A stretch of DNA of 64,000 nucleotides. Source: CAYMEK01 sp964389305 (lineage in GTDB: Bacteria > Spirochaetota > Spirochaetia > SZUA-6 > DRHE01). How positions within the stretch are numbered: the first letter of the stretch is position 1; every line of letters begins with the position of its first letter. The notes under the pieces were generated by a model. It had not been told where the DNA came from, made no database searches, and saw only the letters and a list, made by a program, of their open reading frames with translations. The stretch covers positions 1 through 64,000 of the forward strand of contig CAYMEK010000011.1 in the NCBI GenBank assembly GCA_964389305.1, given 5' to 3'. Both the position numbers and the translations under genes were made by a program. This document shows, piece after piece, positions 61,182-64,000 of the stretch.

Positions 61182-64000
61182 ATGGAGGTACGGTTCAAAG
61201 AACGGCTTTCCGAGCTGGTCAAGCAGTACAAGACGGACAACGACATCTACCATGACTTGATGCAGTTCCGGGTCCGGGAAATTCTGCTGGTGGCCACGAT
61301 CTACGACGCCTTCATCCTCGAGGAGGAGGACAAGCTTACCGAGAAGATCTTCGGCGAGTACCACCAGCTCAACCTGTCCACCGCCCCCCGCATCACCAGC
61401 GTTTCCTTCGGCGAAGAGGCGCTCGAGATCCTGAGGAAGCGAACCTTCGATATGGTCATCCTGACCATGCGTATCGACGAGATCAGCCCCTTCGAGCTGG
61501 CCGGGCGTATTCGGGAGGTGAATCCGAACATCCCCATCATGCTGCTCCTGAACGACAACACCGAGATCGCCCTCCTGGCCGAGAAGCGGGAACGACTCTC
61601 GCACCTGGACAAGGTCTTTGTCTGGAACGGGGACTCGAAGATCTTTCTGGCCATGATCAAGTACATCGAGGACAAGATCAACGCGGTCAAGGACACCAAA
61701 ATCGGGCTGGTGCGGGTGATCCTGCTGGTGGAAGACTCGATCCGCTACTACTCCCGCTATCTGCCCCTTCTGTATACGGAGATCATGAAGCAGACCCAGA
61801 GGATTATCAGTGACGAGCAGCTCGGTGACATGAAAAAGCTGCTGCGCATGCGGGCCCGTCCCAAGGTGCTGATGGCGGACAGCTATGAGGAGGCTCAGCG
61901 GATCATCGAGGAGTACCAGGACTACCTGCTGTGCCTGATTTCGGACATGAAGTTCTCCAAGCGGGGCAGGAGGGACGAGCAGGCCGGGATCGAGCTCATC
62001 GACTACGTGCGCAGCCGGGTGCCGGATCTCCCTATCCTGCTTCAGTCCGCAGATCCGGCCAACGCGGGCAGGGCCAGAGAGCTGAACGCCAGCTACATGG
62101 ATAAGAACTCGGAAAGCCTCTCCAGGGAGCTGACCGACTTCTTCTTCCGCTACCTGGGCTTCGGCGACTTCGTATTCCGGGACCGGGAAGGCAAGCCGAT
62201 CGGCCGGGCCCGCAGCATGGAGGAGTTCAAGGATCTGCTGTTCACGGTTCCCGACGAGTCGCTAGTCTACCATGCCAACCGCAACCACTTCTCCGGCTGG
62301 CTCATGGCCCGCGGGGAAATACAGATCGCCAAGGAGCTGCAGCCGGTAAAGGTCAGCGACTTCTCCTCCACCGCTGACCTGAGAAAGCACCTGATCGAGG
62401 TCTACGCCGGGGTGCAACAGAACAAGACCCGCGGCCGGGTGGTTCCCTTCGACGAATCCCTTCTCGACGATATGTATCACGTTCTGCGGCTGGGCGAGGG
62501 ATCGCTGGGGGGTAAGGGCCGGGGTACGGCCTTCCTGCATCTCATGATCGAGAATTGCCGGCTGAATACCATCATCACCGATGTAAACATCCGCATCCCC
62601 CAGACCGCGGTGATCGGCACCGAGGAGTACGACCTGTTCATCGAGCACAACGGTCTCCTGGAGCTGTTCAGCGGGGAGCTGCCGTATCGGCAGCTCAAGG
62701 AGCGCTTCCTGGCTTCCGACCTGTCACCGGTCCTGCGGAACAGGCTCAGGCGTTACCTGGAGCACTCCAGCGGGCCGCTGTCTGTGCGTTCCTCCGGAAC
62801 GTTCGAGGACTCGCTGTCTCAGCCCTTTGCGGGGATCTACGATACCTTTCTGCTTCCCAACAATCATGAAGACTTCGAGCTGCGGCTGCGGCATCTGGAG
62901 GAAGCGGTCAAGCTGGTCTACGCCTCGATCCTTTCCGAGTCGGCGCGGGCCTACTTCGACGCCATCGACTACAAGACCGATGAGGAGAAGATGGCGGTGT
63001 TGATACAAGAGGTGGTGGGCAGCCGGCAGGGGCGGTACTTTTACCCCCACTTCTCAGGAGTGGCTCAGTCCTACAACTACTATCCGGTGGCCTACCTGAA
63101 ACCAGAGGACGGCATCGCCGTGATCGGCATAGGACTGGGCAAGTATGTCATAGACGGAGAGAAGGCTTTTCGATTCTGCCCCCGCTATCCCAAGATCGAT
63201 TTCCTCTCCCCGGAGGATCAGCTTTACTCCAGCCAGCAGGAGTTCTACGGCATCGACATGCAGGACGACCACGTCAACCTGATCGAGGGAGACGACGCCA
63301 CCCTGGCCAGGCTGCCCGTGGGGGAAGCCGGCGATCAGGGAGCGCTGCAGTACTGCGTATCCACCTGGGACTATCAGAACAACCGCCTGCAGATCGGGGC
63401 GGAGCTGCGAGGACCGAAAATCGTCAACTTCGCCTATATACTGAAATATGAAGCCTTCCCTCTGGCAAGGGTCCTGGAGGTGGTGCTCGATATGGTCAAA
63501 GGAGCCATGGGCACTCCGGTGGAGATCGAGTTCGCCGTGGACCTGAACAAAGCCGCGAACGGCAAGCCCACCTTCTATGTCCTGCAGATCAAGCCCCTGC
63601 TGGGGGACCTGGAAGAGTACAACCTCGATTTTTCCGCGATCGACAGGAACGACCTCCTCCTGTATTCCGAGCGGGCCATGGGCAACGGTACGATCGGAGA
63701 TGTACGCGACCTGATCTACGTGGATCCCGAGCGCTTCGACAGGTCTTGCACCCAGGAGATGACCGGGGAGCTGGAGAAGCTGAACGCCCGGATGAAGAAA
63801 GAGGGCCGCAAGTATATCCTGATCGGTCCGGGGCGTTGGGGCAGCCGCGACCCCTGGCTGGGCGTTCCGGTGAATTGGAACCACATCTCCAACGTGAAGG
63901 TGATCGTCGAGGTCGAGCTGCCCGACTTCAAGGTCGATCCTTCGCTAGGCTCCCATTTCTTTCACAACGTCACCTCGATGAACATCGGCTACTTTGACAT
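61182..64000 (+). CDS. Tandem receiver/PEP-synthase-like (PPDK N-domain) fusion protein, cut by window end
   Basis: An open frame of 939 codons with no stop in the window. Residues about 30-165 form a receiver-like fold lacking the acidic pair and acceptor Asp (VILTMRI), so it is degenerate. Residues about 180-310 form a second, complete receiver: VILLVEDSIRYYS, acceptor Asp in CLISDMKFSKRG, Lys in SYMDKNSES. From about 430 onward comes the nucleotide-binding domain of PEP synthase/pyruvate phosphate dikinase: RLGEGSLGGKGRGTAFLHLM, then GPLSVRSSGTFEDSLSQPFA, and FYVLQIKPL near 800. Any phosphohistidine or PEP domain lies beyond the window. GTG 61179 is an alternative start. Confidence 0.88.
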   Translation, partial: MEVRFKERLSELVKQYKTDNDIYHDLMQFRVREILLVATIYDAFILEEEDKLTEKIFGEYHQLNLSTAPRITSVSFGEEALEILRKRTFDMVILTMRIDEISPFELAGRIREVNPNIPIMLLLNDNTEIALLAEKRERLSHLDKVFVWNGDSKIFLAMIKYIEDKINAVKDTKIGLVRVILLVEDSIRYYSRYLPLLYTEIMKQTQRIISDEQLGDMKKLLRMRARPKVLMADSYEEAQRIIEEYQDYLLCLISDMKFSKRGRRDEQAGIELIDYVRSRVPDLPILLQSADPANAGRARELNASYMDKNSESLSRELTDFFFRYLGFGDFVFRDREGKPIGRARSMEEFKDLLFTVPDESLVYHANRNHFSGWLMARGEIQIAKELQPVKVSDFSSTADLRKHLIEVYAGVQQNKTRGRVVPFDESLLDDMYHVLRLGEGSLGGKGRGTAFLHLMIENCRLNTIITDVNIRIPQTAVIGTEEYDLFIEHNGLLELFSGELPYRQLKERFLASDLSPVLRNRLRRYLEHSSGPLSVRSSGTFEDSLSQPFAGIYDTFLLPNNHEDFELRLRHLEEAVKLVYASILSESARAYFDAIDYKTDEEKMAVLIQEVVGSRQGRYFYPHFSGVAQSYNYYPVAYLKPEDGIAVIGIGLGKYVIDGEKAFRFCPRYPKIDFLSPEDQLYSSQQEFYGIDMQDDHVNLIEGDDATLARLPVGEAGDQGALQYCVSTWDYQNNRLQIGAELRGPKIVNFAYILKYEAFPLARVLEVVLDMVKGAMGTPVEIEFAVDLNKAANGKPTFYVLQIKPLLGDLEEYNLDFSAIDRNDLLLYSERAMGNGTIGDVRDLIYVDPERFDRSCTQEMTGELEKLNARMKKEGRKYILIGPGRWGSRDPWLGVPVNWNHISNVKVIVEVELPDFKVDPSLGSHFFHNVTSMNIGYFD

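Overview
This window looks like chromosomal DNA of a free-living spirochaete (Spirochaetales/Spirochaetaceae-like). The main evidence is a periplasmic-flagellum gene set: two FlaB-type core flagellins, FlgN, FlgK, FlgL, FliW, CsrA, FlaG and FliD, accompanied by two PilZ (c-di-GMP) proteins, one of them PlzA-like. The DNA is moderately GC-rich, genes are packed tightly with many ATGA/GTGA/TTGA overlaps, and GTG/TTG starts are common. I see no prophage, insertion sequence or CRISPR array. Taxonomy below this level is not supported by anything I can read here.

Layout. 1-8 kb: tRNA-Asn cut by the window edge, a GNAT protein, a DUF2784 membrane protein, a SIR2 deacylase, a large hybrid sensor kinase with a periplasmic solute-binding domain, an MscS channel and an HtrA-type lipoprotein protease. 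8-19 kb: glgC, the DNA-repair pair mrfA-mrfB, and a four-gene minus-strand operon trxB-lplA-GH3-GNAT, divergent from a transglutaminase-like/TPR protein. 19-21.3 kb: a GntR-ABC operon (ATPase, frameshifted permease, GntR regulator, small membrane protein) with a candidate YtrA-type operator over its promoter. 21.4-23.3 kb: a DUF1295 membrane protein, a repeat-bearing spacer and a small outer-membrane barrel.

23.4-38.3 kb is the flagellar region. On the plus strand lies flgN-flgK-flgL-fliW-csrA. On the minus strand, reading from high to low coordinates, come plzA, a TPR protein, two flaB genes, flaG, fliD, an unknown protein, a YcgR-like PilZ protein, and then tsaE-tsaB. Both flaB leaders contain GGA-loop hairpins next to or over the Shine-Dalgarno site, which look like CsrA sites; with fliW-csrA in the same region this suggests a FliW-CsrA-flagellin homeostasis circuit. 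FliD carries an unexpected N-terminal hydrophobic segment resembling a Sec signal peptide.

38.4-46.3 kb: a PfkB sugar/nucleoside kinase, a response-regulator/histidine-kinase fusion, and an infC-rpmI-rplT-coiled coil-zapA operon. It is followed directly by a 183-nt RNA with every hallmark of 6S RNA. Next is a 1037-residue HEAT-repeat/class III nucleotide cyclase, divergent from ileS.

46.4-64 kb: ileS, a lipoprotein, an orphan hisH-hisF pair, a quinone oxidoreductase, an FmdB zinc ribbon, a cysteine desulfurase-thiI operon, an ArsR regulator with its own palindromic operator, a small membrane/winged-helix protein followed by hypA and a MinD/Mrp-type ATPase, glutamate dehydrogenase, a GH4 glycosidase, and a receiver/PEP-synthase-like fusion protein that runs off the window end. 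Several genes have a good sigma-70-like promoter placed so close to the start codon, with no Shine-Dalgarno, that leaderless transcription is likely.
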